A DNA stretch of 64,000 nucleotides from Stropharia rugosoannulata. Lineage: Eukaryota; Basidiomycota; Agaricomycetes; Agaricales; Strophariaceae. The notes under the pieces are model-generated. The model searched no databases. It was not told the DNA's origin and was given only the letters and a program-made list of their open reading frames with translations. Within the stretch, counting starts at the first letter, position 1. Each line of letters opens with the position of its first letter. The stretch is from contig JANCIK010000002.1 in assembly GCA_028532985.1 (NCBI GenBank), positions 496,001 through 560,000 on the forward strand, read 5' to 3'. The position numbers and the translations under genes are program-made. This document shows, piece after piece, positions 34,701-46,834 of this stretch.

Positions 34701-35215
34701 TGCAATTCATCTGAAGGGCCCAAAAACTAGCATGACAGATCCCACGTAGCATTCCACGGACTCACGCCAAGTATGATGCATAACGGATCGATTTTTTGCA
34801 CGCCTGGTATTCTTGTCGTGGTCCCTAGGCACTTCCGGCGGACCTCTGGGGAAATCTAAGTTAAGAAATGCGCGCGACACGGGTTTCTGTAATATTTCAT
34901 GAAGACGTGACAATTCATCAGACTTGGGAAACACCGTTAAGCACCACCAGATTTTAGGAGCCGGTCCAGTGTTAGTAGCGTACCAGGTTAGCTCTCGAGC
35001 GCCTCATGGAGGTAGTGCACGGAGGTCTGATGAATAGAAATCTTATCAAAAAAAGTGTGGCTGTTCCACTGCACGTGTAGAGCCGATCGGCCCAAATGGG
35101 AATTATCACATCTGCTGTAACCCCCAAAATACTTTTACTTTCTTCCTCGTTCGCGGGTCCCCGCTTCATTCTTTATAATCCGCTCTCTTCTCTCAAAAAT
35201 TTCCCCAACTAAATC
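31797..35215. other. Gene-poor region
   Basis: 3.4 kb without a supportable gene. Short frames occur on both strands but lack coherent composition, splice structure or recognisable motifs. The region contains the twin palindromes at 31945-31993. It may be decayed mobile DNA, but no terminal repeats or transposase remnants were recognised. Confidence 0.4.
31945..31993. repeat. Two adjacent perfect palindromes
   Basis: 31945-31971 has 13-bp arms (GAAGCCTGTGCAT) around one base. 31975-31993 has 9-bp arms (CATACCCAT) around one base. They are separated by three bases. Seen directly; function unknown. Confidence 0.9.
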
Positions 35216-36781
35216 ATGGCCATCACAGCTGCACCTACCGCTACCATCCCCGCTCGTCGCAGGCGCCATTCCGGCTCAGTGGACCCCAACGATGCCAGCG
35301 GTTCGTACGACCTCTTCAACACTGGAAAAAACCAGAACATCGGCATTGTCCCGCCCCCGCGCCCCAAGTCGACTCCTGGAGAACGTCCCGTGCAGAGACG
35401 CCGTCAAAAGAGCCCCATCCACGGCGACGACGACGTCGACGACGCGCCCGACCATGACAGCGCCAGCAGCAGCGGCGACGAGAATAGTGCAGCGCCAGTG
35501 ATGCAAGTCGACGAGGTGGCGTCCGAGTCCAAGTCCACGGTCGATCACCCAAACCCCATCACAATTTTGAAAAACACCCAAGGTCACGGTTCTTCCACTC
35601 CCACCACCACGGAGCGTCCCACACGCCCCCTTCCAGCCTCCAAGACCCGTAAAATGGCAGCACCCAACCCCCACGCCCCCATACAACACCCTGCGAACCC
35701 GGCAATGCTTCCCGTACAGGCTCATGTACCTAAAGGCCCCGCTGCATTGACGCAGCGGCGCCTTTTCGTCATTCTTGAGCAGGCCTGCCTAGAAGCTTAC
35801 AAGGTTTCTGGTGGAGGCGGCTCTGGAAAGGGCCGAGGGGGCAAGGATGGCGGCGAGGCCAAGTACACCCTGTTGAACTGCGACGACCACCAGGGCATCC
35901 TGGCTAAGACAGGGCGCGACATCGCTGATGCGCGCCCGGACATCACGCACCAAGTGAGTGCTACGTTCTTTCCGGGGCACTGAGCCCTCGTATCCTTACC
36001 TCTCCCATCCTTGATCCGTCTTCGCAGCGGTTGATCGGTCATTCAACTGGCTGACTTTCGTTTTGTCTTTTTAGTGTCTCCTTACTCTACTCGATTCGCC
36101 CTTGAACAAGGCAGGGTTACTGCAAGTATACATTCACACCGCTCGCGGCGTTCTCATTGAGGTCAATCCTCATGTTCGCATTCCGCGCACGTTCAAGCGT
36201 TTCAGTGGACTTATGGGTATGTGCCCTCTTTTTGTTATGACAAGAGTGCACCCTGAACTGTTATTAAAAGTGCAATTGTTGCACAAGCTTTCAATTCGAG
36301 GCGTTAACGGCCCTGAAAAGCTCCTCAAAGTGATTAAAGTTCGTCGCGATTTTGTTATCAAATACTTTGATTCAGATGATTGACAAGCCGATTGCCCCAG
36401 AACCCCGTTATCGATCATCTTCCGCCCAATACTATCAAACTGAGTACGTTCCTTACCATCCTCATGTTGATGTCTTTTACCATTGGCTCACTCTGGTCCG
36501 AATAGCACTGTCTGGCGACGCTCCCGTACAGCGTCTGTCCAAATATCTACCGACGCTCCCCACGACTCACAATATCGCCGTCTTCGTTGGAGCCATGGCA
36601 CGGGGTCGTGATGATTTTGCAGACGCTTATGTCGATGAGAAGATCGGTATCAGTGAATACCCTCTGAGTGCGAGTGTGGCGTGCGGAAAAGTAAGTGCAC
36701 TTCGTTTTAGTCTAGGCTTGGACCTGACGGCAGTTTGCGTAGTTCTGCTGTGCTCTGGAAGAGCTCTGGGATATCTGTTAA
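35216..36781 (+). CDS. EMG1: 18S rRNA pseudouridine N1-methyltransferase Emg1/Nep1, long N-terminus
   Basis: Exons 35216..35953, 36075..36216, 36271..36338, 36401..36443, 36506..36690 and 36743..36781, all in frame, 404 aa. Conserved SPOUT blocks: [83 protein letters not shown] and [30 protein letters not shown]. It methylates the hypermodified pseudouridine of 18S rRNA and is needed for 40S assembly in the nucleolus. The first 170 residues or so are a low-complexity Arg/Ser/Pro/Asp extension not found in the roughly 250-aa yeast enzyme. Confidence 0.95.
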
Positions 36782-37798
36782 TCTGATAACGGGTTTGCCA
36801 GTCTCATTCTTTTATTTGTTTTCCAAGTTTCGCAGTTAGCTTGATCGCATAAAAATGTATAACCTTCTGCACAAAAGCAGATCTCTGCCTTTTAGTTCTT
36901 GTTTCTCTCTCTTTCCTAACTTATACACTCCAGCATCCAGCATCCAGCCATCTGCACTTCAACTCGCAGACTTGCCCGCAACCTCTCCAACAAATGTCAC
37001 TTTGCTGTACTACCTACGCTCTCCTTCATGCACGAACCCCTATCTTATACTCCATAATCTCCTTCACGGCCCATACTATTGCACATCATTTCGCTCTTTG
37101 ACGAACGCTCCTTACTGCCATGTACACCCATTCTCAACATCCACCTGCATACATACGCCATCTCATACAGTAGACACATTTATAACGCCATTTTACCCTG
37201 TAGCCTTCTTTTTCCATCCCTCTCCTGCCCTCCCCGCTTGGAACGAACGCATATATGCGGTCGAACCGAGAATGCCCCTGCGACTCAACTCGCATCTGGC
37301 TGGGCTGGCTGGCTGGCTGGCTTCTTGTCGGTCTTGCCTTTCCTTGAACTAGTCTAGCATGGTCTTTTCTGATTTTCTAATTTTCTAAAACGAGCAAATC
37401 AGATAAAGCTTGGTTTTCGTTAATATAATTTTGGTGTTGGCGCCACATACAAGTCGTCTGAGTTGAGGTTCTGTCTTACGGAAAATAAATTGGTATTGCC
37501 TTTGAAGAGACTTGCTGGTTGCGTTGTATAGTACTTTTGACAATAATGACGGGGAGAGGTCACGATATCTAATCACGATGCAGATGAGGGGGCGTACTGC
37601 CACTGCATCATCGTCACGACACACTCCAGCTCATCTGGACTCCGCGTGTCACCACTTAAATCTTGTCTTTCACCATCACCCTAGACGTTTGTACGCCCCC
37701 AGCCTACGTACACGTAACGCTCTCCTTCTAGCCGTTGCTATTTCCCGGATCGCATCTTAATCGTATACCACCACCTCAAGTACTACCAGCTGTCCGTT
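36782..37798. other. Intergenic region with pyrimidine-rich DNA and a GGCT microsatellite
   Basis: C/T-rich DNA across 36890-37230 and a short GGCT run near 37297-37321. Frames here lack coding character. The last 100 bp are the leader of SEC14. Confidence 0.5.
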
Positions 37799-39412
37799 AT
37801 GTCTACCCCAGCACCGCAAGCGGCGAGCGCCTCCCCCATGCCTGAGGGCGTCACCGATCCCAACTACCACCCGGAGCCTGGCCGCCTCGGGAACCTCACC
37901 GTCACACAGCTGCACACCCTTGAGAAGTTCAGGAAAGAGCTACAAGACGAGGGCCACTTCGTGCCTGAACGCATGACTGACCCCATGCTTTTGCGGTGAG
38001 TGGTCCATGCTACACTGTCTTCTGCACTTCTTTCGTTGGGAGATCGTTTTATGGAGTGGGGGGAAACAGTATTTGCTCTGTAATGGCTTTTGGTCGTCGA
38101 TCCTGCACGGTGTTGTTGGCAGCGGATGCTGCGTTATTCATAAAGGGGCGGTTCTCGCTGACTTCTCGCGCTGCTAAAAACCGCATCGGGTCCTGTTTAT
38201 ATGCGCTATTTAAACCTTATGTGCGCACGTCGCGGTATGTCAGGACCATTCTTCTCGAGTATGGCAAGCAAGGTCACATCCGTTGTGAGGAAGCGACGTA
38301 TGTTGGGTCGCTCAAATAGGGCGCATATATGACTGCACTTCTCTCTCAATGGGAGTTACAGGCTTCTTTGATGGCTCAGATCTTTCGTGCGCGAAGTGGC
38401 AGGATCCACCATTCGTTGTACACGCTCAAGACCTGATGAGGATCCAGATTATGGATGGATCGTCGCCGCATCATCGACATCGCGTCTTCTTATCTACTCC
38501 TGCATATTTTATCCAGTCACAGTGTTCACAACATTTTATCCGTCATTTTCCGTTCCTGGTGTCTGTTCAGCATATCTCATGTACTGACGCTTGAATGTGA
38601 CATCCTAGATTCTTGCGGGCACGTAAATTCGACATTGTAAAGGCGAAGGAGATGCTTCTCAACGCGGAGAAGTGGAGGAAGGAGTTTGGCGTAGACGAAA
38701 TTGTTAAGTATGTGTCCATCTACTTAAATCTCATTATTAGCGTATTAAAGTATGGGGCACTTTCCAGGAGCTTCGATTTCAAAGAGAAGGCTGAAGTTGA
38801 CAAATACTACCCCCAATACTACCACAAATGCGATAAGGTACTGACACATTTTGCGAATTTTGGCTTAATGTGAATGGCTGGGCTGATCCCTATGTTATTC
38901 AGGATGGCCGCCCTGTGTACATCGAGCGCCTCGGCAAGCTCGATATCAAAGCGCTCTATGCCGTCACCACTCAAGAGCGCCAGCTGCAACGCCTTGTTTT
39001 CGAGTACGAGAAATGCCAGACGGTTCGTCTTCCCGCGTGCAGTGCCGTGTCGGGACACCCTGTGGAGACATATTGCACGATCCTTGACCTGGGTGGAGTG
39101 TCGCTGTCCAACTTCTACAGGGTGAAGGACTACGTTTCCGCCGCGTCAAGTATCGGACAGGACAGGTACCCCGAGACGATGGGCAAATTCTACATCATCA
39201 ATGCTCCTTGGGCGTTCAGCGCAGTGTGGGCAGTGATCAAGCCCTGGTTGGATGAGGTCACGGTGAAGAAAATTGACATCCTGGGGAGCGGATACAAGGA
39301 TACGCTTTTGAAACAGATCCCTGCAGAGAATCTGCCCAAGGAGTTTGGCGGTGCATGCGAGTGCCCCGGCACTTGTTCTATGAGCGATGCAGGCCCGTGG
39401 AACAAGGCTTGA
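37799..39412 (+). CDS. SEC14: Sec14-type phosphatidylinositol/phosphatidylcholine transfer protein
   Basis: Exons 37799..37995, 38609..38707, 38768..38837 and 38903..39412 give 291 aa. CRAL-TRIO N domain: [12 protein letters not shown], then [34 protein letters not shown]. Lipid-binding domain: [25 protein letters not shown], then TCSILD-type [79 protein letters not shown]. Close to yeast Sec14 in length and order, so probably the essential Golgi transfer protein. The first intron (37996..38608) is 613 nt, about ten times the local norm. Confidence 0.94.
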
Positions 39413-40757
39413 AGGGTGGCTAACTCCGTAGCGGTATCAGGTCGTGTGGCGCGGAATAGCTAGGTGTTCATTGGGCGATGCATGTCTCTAATCGTTCTTT
39501 TGGTTTCGTTAAACATTCCCATTTCCTCTTTTTCGTTTTCGTTCACGGTCAGGCGCCTGTTCTGCTGGATCTGCCTCCCAGGTTAATCATCGATTATTTC
39601 CGAGGCCGTTTCTTCTCAACCTTGCGAAAGCTACAAACAATCGAAGATCAGTCCACTAACAGGGTTTCACAACACTAACAGTATACTTTTGTGCAGAGAA
39701 CTAAGAGTCCAGCCTACGTCTGTTATGTTGCGCAAAAGTCGAATCGATTCAGCCTGTGGAACAAAAAGGCGCTTCAATCCGTTCAGTCAGCTCATTACTA
39801 AAACATACTAGCGTCTTTGGAAATCTATGTAGTAGCCTGTACTTCAGGATCTGGCTCACCCGTCTGAAGGGATTAATGCAGGCAGCATACAGTCACAGAG
39901 GCTAAAATGTCAATTTCTCACATCACTCAAGATAGTTTGACATGTATCTAGCTGTAAGGGTCTGACACTCTTCCTCTTTTGCAGTAGCCTGCCTCCACAC
40001 CGAAACTGAGACGAACATGTGGAGCCAACAATACTTATGCTGTAAAAATCCAATGAAAGTGAAAAATTTCCCATCGAGTGTTTTATCAGCTGATTTTGCC
40101 ATTTGTTGTAGGTCGGTACATGTGCGATGTATTCTTCTCACTCCCCCTCCATGCTCACCTATCCATAAAAATGATGCGTCACAGGTCACTTCGTGGATAT
40201 ATTCGACACTCCAATGACGAATCACCAGTTTCTACGGTCCGATGACTTGTAACCCTCGTTGAAAGGTTCGCTTATCCTACGGGCATACCAGAGCCTCCGA
40301 CGCTAAGGCAATCTATATACGTTTCATCCAGAATCAATGATTGCCTCTTTCATTTTTCACTTCCTGTCGACAAGAGTGACTGATGTCGATTCCTCTCCTC
40401 CCGAAATACCTGCAAATTGCTAGCCGTTATTGGGACCAGGTCCGTCGAAGAAGTTCGGTGCTTGACAATTAACACGCGGATGAGTACTAGTGGTGGACAC
40501 TGGACACACGGCTCGCCAAAAACATACTCACGTTCGCTGTCTCCTCGCCAATAACAACCTTGATAGCTCATCACTGGGTCTGACGGCATGACCATTAAAC
40601 CTAATTAAACCTTCTCCCCGGGAAATGATGACATTAACCATGCGATGGTACCTTTGGGAGCTTTAAAAAAGCGGAGTGCGCATGCTTTCGCTCTCTAGGT
40701 CTTTTCCATCAGACTACCCGCCCTGCTGCAAGTTTCGTTACTGTCTATTCCGCAGCA
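39413..40757. other. Intergenic region, no gene seen
   Basis: SEC14 3' flank and the upstream region of the carboxylesterase, with a TTTAAAAAAG element about 95 bp before its ATG. No coding region supported. Confidence 0.45.
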
Positions 40758-42704
40758 ATGAAGTCTCCTTGGCTCAAGGTCCTCTATGTGTCGGCATTTC
40801 TTCTGCTACAGGTACACGATACGCTCGCTGTCCCTCTGTCCGAGAGGGATGCAGGCACCACTGTTTCTACTGCACAGGGCGACGTGACAGGGACTTTGGC
40901 ATCCCCGCGCGTGCGTAGATTCTTAGGTGTACCTTATGCTTCTGCAGCGCGCTGGGCAGCGCCTGGGGCACCACCCTTGCGGTCGTCCACATTTAGCGCA
41001 ACACAGTTTGGAACTACGTGCACGCAATCGACTGCTGCGAGTGTCACAGAATTCCTGGCTGTTAGCGGCTCGGCAACGGTTGGGGTAGATGGACAGCCAC
41101 TTACCCAGGGCGACTCTTGCCTCACTGCGAATATATGGTCACCAAGCACGGATAGGCCACAAGGAACGGCTGTTATGGTCTGGATTTATGGTGGATCATT
41201 CGAATTTGGGACAGTAAGTGATGTTACCCAGTCTACCACAACATACTCGTCTCTGACTGGTGTGCCTAAGAGCAATTTCCCCACATACGTTGGACAAAAT
41301 ATCGTTGATGCCAACGACGATGTTACAGTGGTGACATTAAACTACCGCACGAATATTTTTGGGCAGCCGAACGCGCCACAGTTCAACATCCCAGGCCAGG
41401 CTCAGAACTTCGGCTTGTTGGATATTGCTGCTGCTATTGAATGGGTGCATGCCAACATCGCCGGATTTGGAGGCGACCCTGACCGCATCACACTTTTCGG
41501 TCAAAGTGCGGGGAGCGTAGCGATCGATGCCTATGTATACGCACAGGCTGCAGCTGGTAACGCTCCCATAATCAAAGGGATCATCATGGAATCGGGAACG
41601 TAAGTAGTGAAATCAATTTCTTTGACTTGAAATGATTTTCCATCATTAGCCTGGACCTTGTGCTCTCAGTTCCCATAGGAAGGATCGGAACCAATAAAGC
41701 TGCCGTTGACGATTGGAACAAAGTGGCCGCTGCTGTTGGTTGTGGATCACGTATGTTCCCCTCGACTGATCTCGATAGCGTTGTTGAAAGTTATTGTAGA
41801 GGGTGATGCTGCGCAATTGGCATGCATGCGCGCCGTTGACTCAAATGCACTGGAGAGCGCCATCCAGAGCACCGGGACATCATTTAAAGCTATCGTAGAT
41901 GGTGGGCCATTTATTTTCTACCGGAAAAATAAACTATTGAATGAATGAATTGCAATGTACAGATGTGACTATTTTCTCCGACACCCGGGCACGAGCAGCG
42001 GCAGGCAATTTCTTACATGTCCCGATGCTAACGGGTAACACAGCAAATGAAGGAGACATATTCGTGGTAGTTGAAGAACTACTGACGCTCAAATTTGCGG
42101 TTCCTGGGGTGACCACTGTGGTGTCGGATGCTGTTACCCAGGTACAGTGCTTCCGGTAATTTTTAAAAGGTAGATCTTGAGCTGTCTGTGTGCAGGTTGC
42201 CTTCGTGTGCCCAGCGAGTACTGCAGTGACTGACCGAGTAAAAGCTGGTGTTCCAACTTGGCGCTATCAGTATGACGGTGAACACAAATGTTTTGTATGA
42301 ATTACACTCAGACTTACAACGCCACTCATCCCACAGCTGTCTTCCCCGATATTTCAACCCGCGCTGATCTCCGTGCTTATCACGCATCTGAAATCCCCAT
42401 CGTCTTCGGCACGTATAATACTAGTAGCGCGGCAGCGGGTCCTACTCCTGCAGAAATCACCCTCTCTTCATACATCCAGAGTGCCTGGGTCGCATTTGCC
42501 AGGAACCCTTCGAGTGGCCTATCGGCTGGGAACTTCGGCTGGCCAGAGTTTGGATCCAGTAAATCAGTGGTAAGACTCGGAAACAGCGCCAACCCGACTG
42601 GAAAAACTGTAGTTCCAGCGGCGGCATTGGATGTAGCCTGCGGAACTATTGACGCCTTGGTGACCGTTTATAACAAATTGGGCCTAATTATCAGCATCCT
42701 GTGA
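40758..42704 (+). CDS. Secreted type-B carboxylesterase/lipase
   Basis: Exons 40758..41599, 41650..41750, 41800..41901, 41963..42141, 42196..42277 and 42337..42704, 557 aa, all in frame. Signal peptide: MKSPWLKVLYVSAFLLLQVHDTLA. Motifs: RRFLGVPYA, SCLTANIWSP, MVWIYGGSFEFG (oxyanion hole), NFGLLDIAAAIEWVHANIAGFGGDPDRITLFGQSAGS (nucleophile Ser), TGNTANEGDIFV (EG.....F) and YHASEIPIVFGTY (catalytic His). This is the alpha/beta-hydrolase carboxylesterase B family. It is presumably extracellular; the substrate is unknown. Confidence 0.92.
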
Positions 42705-44415
42705 AATTTAATTTTGCATAGTGGATGTGAAGGGGATGCTAGCGCTCAGTATATATGAACGAAACTCTTTCAATTTGTGGCTAGCAATGCTTGAAACATG
42801 ATTTAATTTTTGGCGGTGGACCACGTCTTTGATTTGTTAGATTTGTGTTAGATTTTCCGCTGTTGTGTGATGTGATGTACATACTCATCGTCACAACCTT
42901 TTTATGTGTCTCGGTTTCCAAAATAACGCGCAGATTGAGGTCTCAGTACTCAGCAACCTTGTTGCAGCCTGGTATCCAGGAGTCAGTAACTTAGAGGCCC
43001 CGTTCCGTCTCATCTATAACCCATCTTGTGATTTGCAGACAGCCTCTGCGGCGTCTGTTGCTAGCAGGGTTATTCACAGCCGAAAAGTGAATTCATACAA
43101 CATCAAGTCATCAAGAAGCAAAAAATCTGGACAAGAACAGTACTCAATCTGATTTGCGTTTAGTATCAATATCCTGTGAATTTAATTAAAAGTGAGACGG
43201 GCAGGCCGATGTTTCTTCCCAACTGATCTTCCTGGAAAGTCCCTACTGATCTCGGTCAGATTTGTTACTTTCAAGGGAAAAACTTTATACCATTCAATTC
43301 AAAAATACCTCGATTCAGTGATAGCTATTATCGAGTTAAGTTTAAGCAGTGCAATTGAATGCAGCTGAAGCAATGAAATTGGCTAATTGTAATTGTTGCA
43401 ATCAACTAGTTATCAATAGCACCTAGTAAGGGCGCAGTTTTTTTTACCAGCTTTGAGTTGATGCGCATCAGTTGAAACCTCTAATATCAGTATAAGATGC
43501 CTACCAACTAGTATCAATTGGGCACTAGTGAAATTCATCATGAGGAACGCGCACTCACTCTGTTTGCGCTTCAATGGGCGCTTGAAAACGGATGAGTTGC
43601 CTACCCATCATCTCATCATGTGTCAAATTCACATTGAGAACGACGGATCAGAGAATACCTCCGGATCCGAGGCAGTAGGTCCTCCGATCAAATTGTTGGG
43701 TAATCTTTAGCTTCGTAAGGCGAGCGCTCATCCACATCAGCAGGCTACACAGTAATGTATATCCAAATTTCTCAAACTCTCAGTATTCATGGTTACCTAT
43801 TGTTTTTGCGCTTTTAGGATTGATCAAGTCCTATAGAGTTTGTTAATCCGTGTTCTTGGAATAAATTATTTTGTTTCCAAAGACTAACACCCAAAGGTGC
43901 TCCTGCTCACCTGATGGATGGTTACCGTCATTTACATGATTAAGGACGATTGATATCTCCTTTTTAGAGGCCATGGAGAGTTCAATGTACGCGTGTTTCG
44001 TATTACTAATAGCTCTACATCAATGCTGCATCCGCTGTTAAAGCAGCGCGTCACTTTAGTACACGTAGATAAATTGGTCATGGTGTGCCATTTTCATCAA
44101 AGGAGTCATGTACTAAAAGTTGTGAAATAGGTGGTTTGCTTCTGCCTCCGGTGACCAGTTGACCGTTACCATGTTAGGATACACAGTAGGCAGTATACAC
44201 CATGGATGATGTTTTACATGTCTGCATCAGCCTGCAGTATATCTGTCTCATCGAAGCCGGGGCACTCGATGATGCTCTACGGCTGCATAAGCAGCAATTG
44301 TGATAAATAGGCTGAGGTGGTGAACGGCATTTCCACATCGTATAACATACTGCCCTTACAAGACAGTTGCAACCGACTTCTTAGACTCTCTCACAGTATT
44401 ACACCAATGCAGACA
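42705..44415. other. Gene-poor region
   Basis: AT-rich, with short frames only. No supportable gene. Confidence 0.4.
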
Positions 44416-44615
44416 ATGTCCAAGAATCCGAGAGATTTCCCTCGCCCACACCATCCACCACCACTTCCAGACGTCTCTGACGGGCCCAAAGTGCCGACTG
44501 GAAGCTCTTGTCAACAAAGAATTATTCACTTACAGGTCACTTGGGACAATACCACCGTTTTCTTAAATTGATGAACTAATTATTTAATTCTTTCAAATAG
44601 ACTTTCGAGTTTTAG
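44416..44615 (+). CDS. Small proline-rich peptide gene A
   Basis: Exon 1 44416..44535 encodes MSKNPRDFPRPHHPPPLPDV and continues to ...SSCQQRIIHLQ. A 65-nt GTCACT...AG intron follows, then a tiny exon 44601..44615 (TFEF, stop), 44 aa in total. An in-frame ATG at 44407 could add three residues. The plan parallels the small gene at 46282: a Pro-rich body with PPxPD, one Cys, then a phase-0 intron after Gln and a micro last exon. There is no signal peptide and no CaaX box, so it is not a pheromone precursor of the usual type. Coding status is inferred mainly from the parallel structure. Confidence 0.4.
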
Positions 44616-46204
44616 CAGAGCTTTGGTCATTACCATGGGTGCCATGGTATCTTTGCTGGGGCAGATAGTACACTGCTATATTACAAGTTGGCATTTGTTG
44701 GAGGTTTTATGTGAGAACGTTGTTAACTGCACGTTGAAACTGTAGTAGTGTCGTTGTAGTAGTTCTACTACTGTGCAGAGTAGTGACAGTGTCTACCGAG
44801 ACAATGTTGTAGTATTCAACAATTATTGCATTTACCTTCTATAAAGGATCGTAGTCATATACGCTACATAGTACGTCGGAGGTGATACTATTGCCAGTTT
44901 ATTGACCCCCAGATCCCGAGTCAGCTTAGCTTACTAGTAGTAGAGCGCTGAGCATTTCTAACTAAATATACCAGCTATAGTCCCACTGCTGGCGCCCACC
45001 AATTTATGGAGACCGAAAAGATGTCGCCATATACGTCATCTATTTCATTTGTCGTTTATGCATGCCATACAAATAGGTATTAAAATAGCTTCGGGCTTAC
45101 CATAAAAGGCAAGGCTGATGCGTGTTTCTCTGCCAATTTTAAGGTTCTGTGTTCAAGCAAACATGTCGTATTGGGCAACCTGTTTTTAACGACCAAGAAT
45201 GAGCCGGCGCCAGCAGTGAGGTTACGTCGTAAGTGGCACAGCAAAGCTTAAGAAGTGGTACTGCTGTACTCATCTTTGGTATCGGAGCTACTAACTGCCT
45301 CCGGATACCTACAAACCGCAAAGTAACGGGCCGTAGGTAAATGTAGCATTCTGTGGAGTGGAAAAGTCACAGTATTCTCGAGAAATAGATATGCTATGAA
45401 GCTGATACAGCCATGGTGTTCTTTTAAAACGTCAGCTGACGTCATAGCATGTTGAGGCACGTAGCAGCTATTGCTACAGCGACCTTACTCCATTCACATA
45501 GTACTGTTCTAATGCCACAAACCGTAAGAGTAAGCATCAGCTCGCCAACTGACAAAGGTGTGATAATTCTGTCATAGAGCGTGTACAGTACCGATGCTAT
45601 GTCCCGGTCGGAAATGTAATGCGATACATTACATTTATCCAGCTTAAACATATACCTGAACTTATGGATGATAGAATAAATTGTGTTCCGTTGGCTCAAC
45701 GCGGTAATAACTTTCTCCGGTAAAAAAATCTTTGGGACTACTAATGGACTCTGCATGACATCACTTTTGCACACCTTACAGACATAACCCACAAGTCAAA
45801 AAATGGTGTGCACGATGAAGAGGATGAGGAGTCTATAGGCCTTTGCGACTTTTAAGTGTAAGTTGAAATTGAAAACGAAGGAAAGAATGGCTTAAAGGCT
45901 CCGGTACCTATCTGTGTACCTCTGAATTTCATCCATATTTCAAACTCTTACCTACACCTGCGGGAAATGACGGGTTGCATTTCTCAGCCCAGTAAATAGA
46001 GCATGTATGCGCATTCAAGGTATGCCACGGATCTTCTGCGAGCGGTGGACAGCAATTACACCTCAGCAATTACACCTAAGTTATGTATTTATTATGGCTA
46101 CATTACATTCTACAGAGCCCTGCAGACCCACGCTTTTATCAGAAGGACTGAAGTAAGCAGCTTGGTACTCTTTGTATTGCACTCCCTGCAGAGCTCTGGT
46201 CTTT
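44616..46204. other. Gene-poor region with GTAGTA-rich inverted repeat
   Basis: A short inverted repeat (GTAGTAG-TT-CTACTAC) lies at 44756-44771 among further TAGTAG copies. No supportable gene in the rest. Confidence 0.4.
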
Positions 46205-46211
46205 TATAAAT
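46205..46211 (+). promoter_or_regulatory. TATA box of small gene B
   Basis: TATAAAT 71 bp upstream of the ATG at 46282. Confidence 0.5.
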
Positions 46212-46281
46212 CCAGAGACTTGCCACCAGCTGAGAGTCTCCGTTCTATATCCCCTGCTTGGATTCTGTTTAATCATCCAAA

Positions 46282-46493
46282 ATGCCCAAGCCTACTAGTC
46301 TGAATCCGAACCCTACAGCTCCACCTCGTCCTGACACGGATATCCGCCCATATGTTCCACAAGGCAACGCATGTGCCGGTCAGAAAATTGCTGAGGGAAC
46401 TTCCTCCTACAATATAAGCGTACAGGTAAAGAGGACAAGCTCTGATTTGTCCTATTGGTACTCACAATTATGATTCTCATTTAGCCCGCCTGA
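46282..46493 (+). CDS. Small proline-rich peptide gene B
   Basis: Exon 1 46282..46425 encodes MPKPTSLNPNPTAPPRPDTD and continues to ...GNACAGQKIAEGTSSYNISVQ. A 59-nt GTAAAG...AG intron follows, then a 9-nt last exon (Pro-Ala-stop), 50 aa in total. It shares length, proline pattern (PPRPD, then a VPxG-x-C context), a single Cys and intron position with the gene at 44416. A TATA box sits upstream. Function unknown; not recognised as any named family. Confidence 0.5.
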
Positions 46494-46834
46494 GACGGTG
46501 GCTCTGTCGGAATGAATGGACAGGAGGATCTAAAGACTACCGGCTCAAGCGCTCATCATACGTGGGTGCTAGGCTAATATAATTTTCATTATCTGATATT
46601 ATCTTCTCCGCCCAGACCCACCAATCAAATTTTCAAACCTCTTTGTCATAGGACCTATGTATCACCTTCATTCTACAACATATTCTTTGTATCGTGCACT
46701 TGTATATTAGAAATAGAAATATAGAAGATGATATAGAGACACGAGTAGCTTGTGAGCAATGGAATATATATTACATACTATCATCTATCTGGTCGTATCA
46801 TGCATGGTGCTGAACTTCATAATAGCAAACCGTC
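46494..46834. other. Intergenic region, no gene seen
   Basis: AT-rich convergent spacer with no supported gene. Confidence 0.4.

Noticed and set aside
31797..35215. Degenerate transposon in the gene-poor region
   Set aside because: No terminal repeats, target-site duplications or recognisable transposase or reverse-transcriptase blocks were found by eye.
42278..42336. Apparent frameshift in the carboxylesterase before TYNATHP
   Set aside because: The nearest acceptor gives a 34-nt intron in the wrong frame, but the next AG (42336) gives a 59-nt intron and restores the family motif WRYQYDAxFP. The gene is intact.
44416..46493. Mating pheromone precursors
   Set aside because: Size fits but neither small peptide ends in a CaaX box in any splice option tried.
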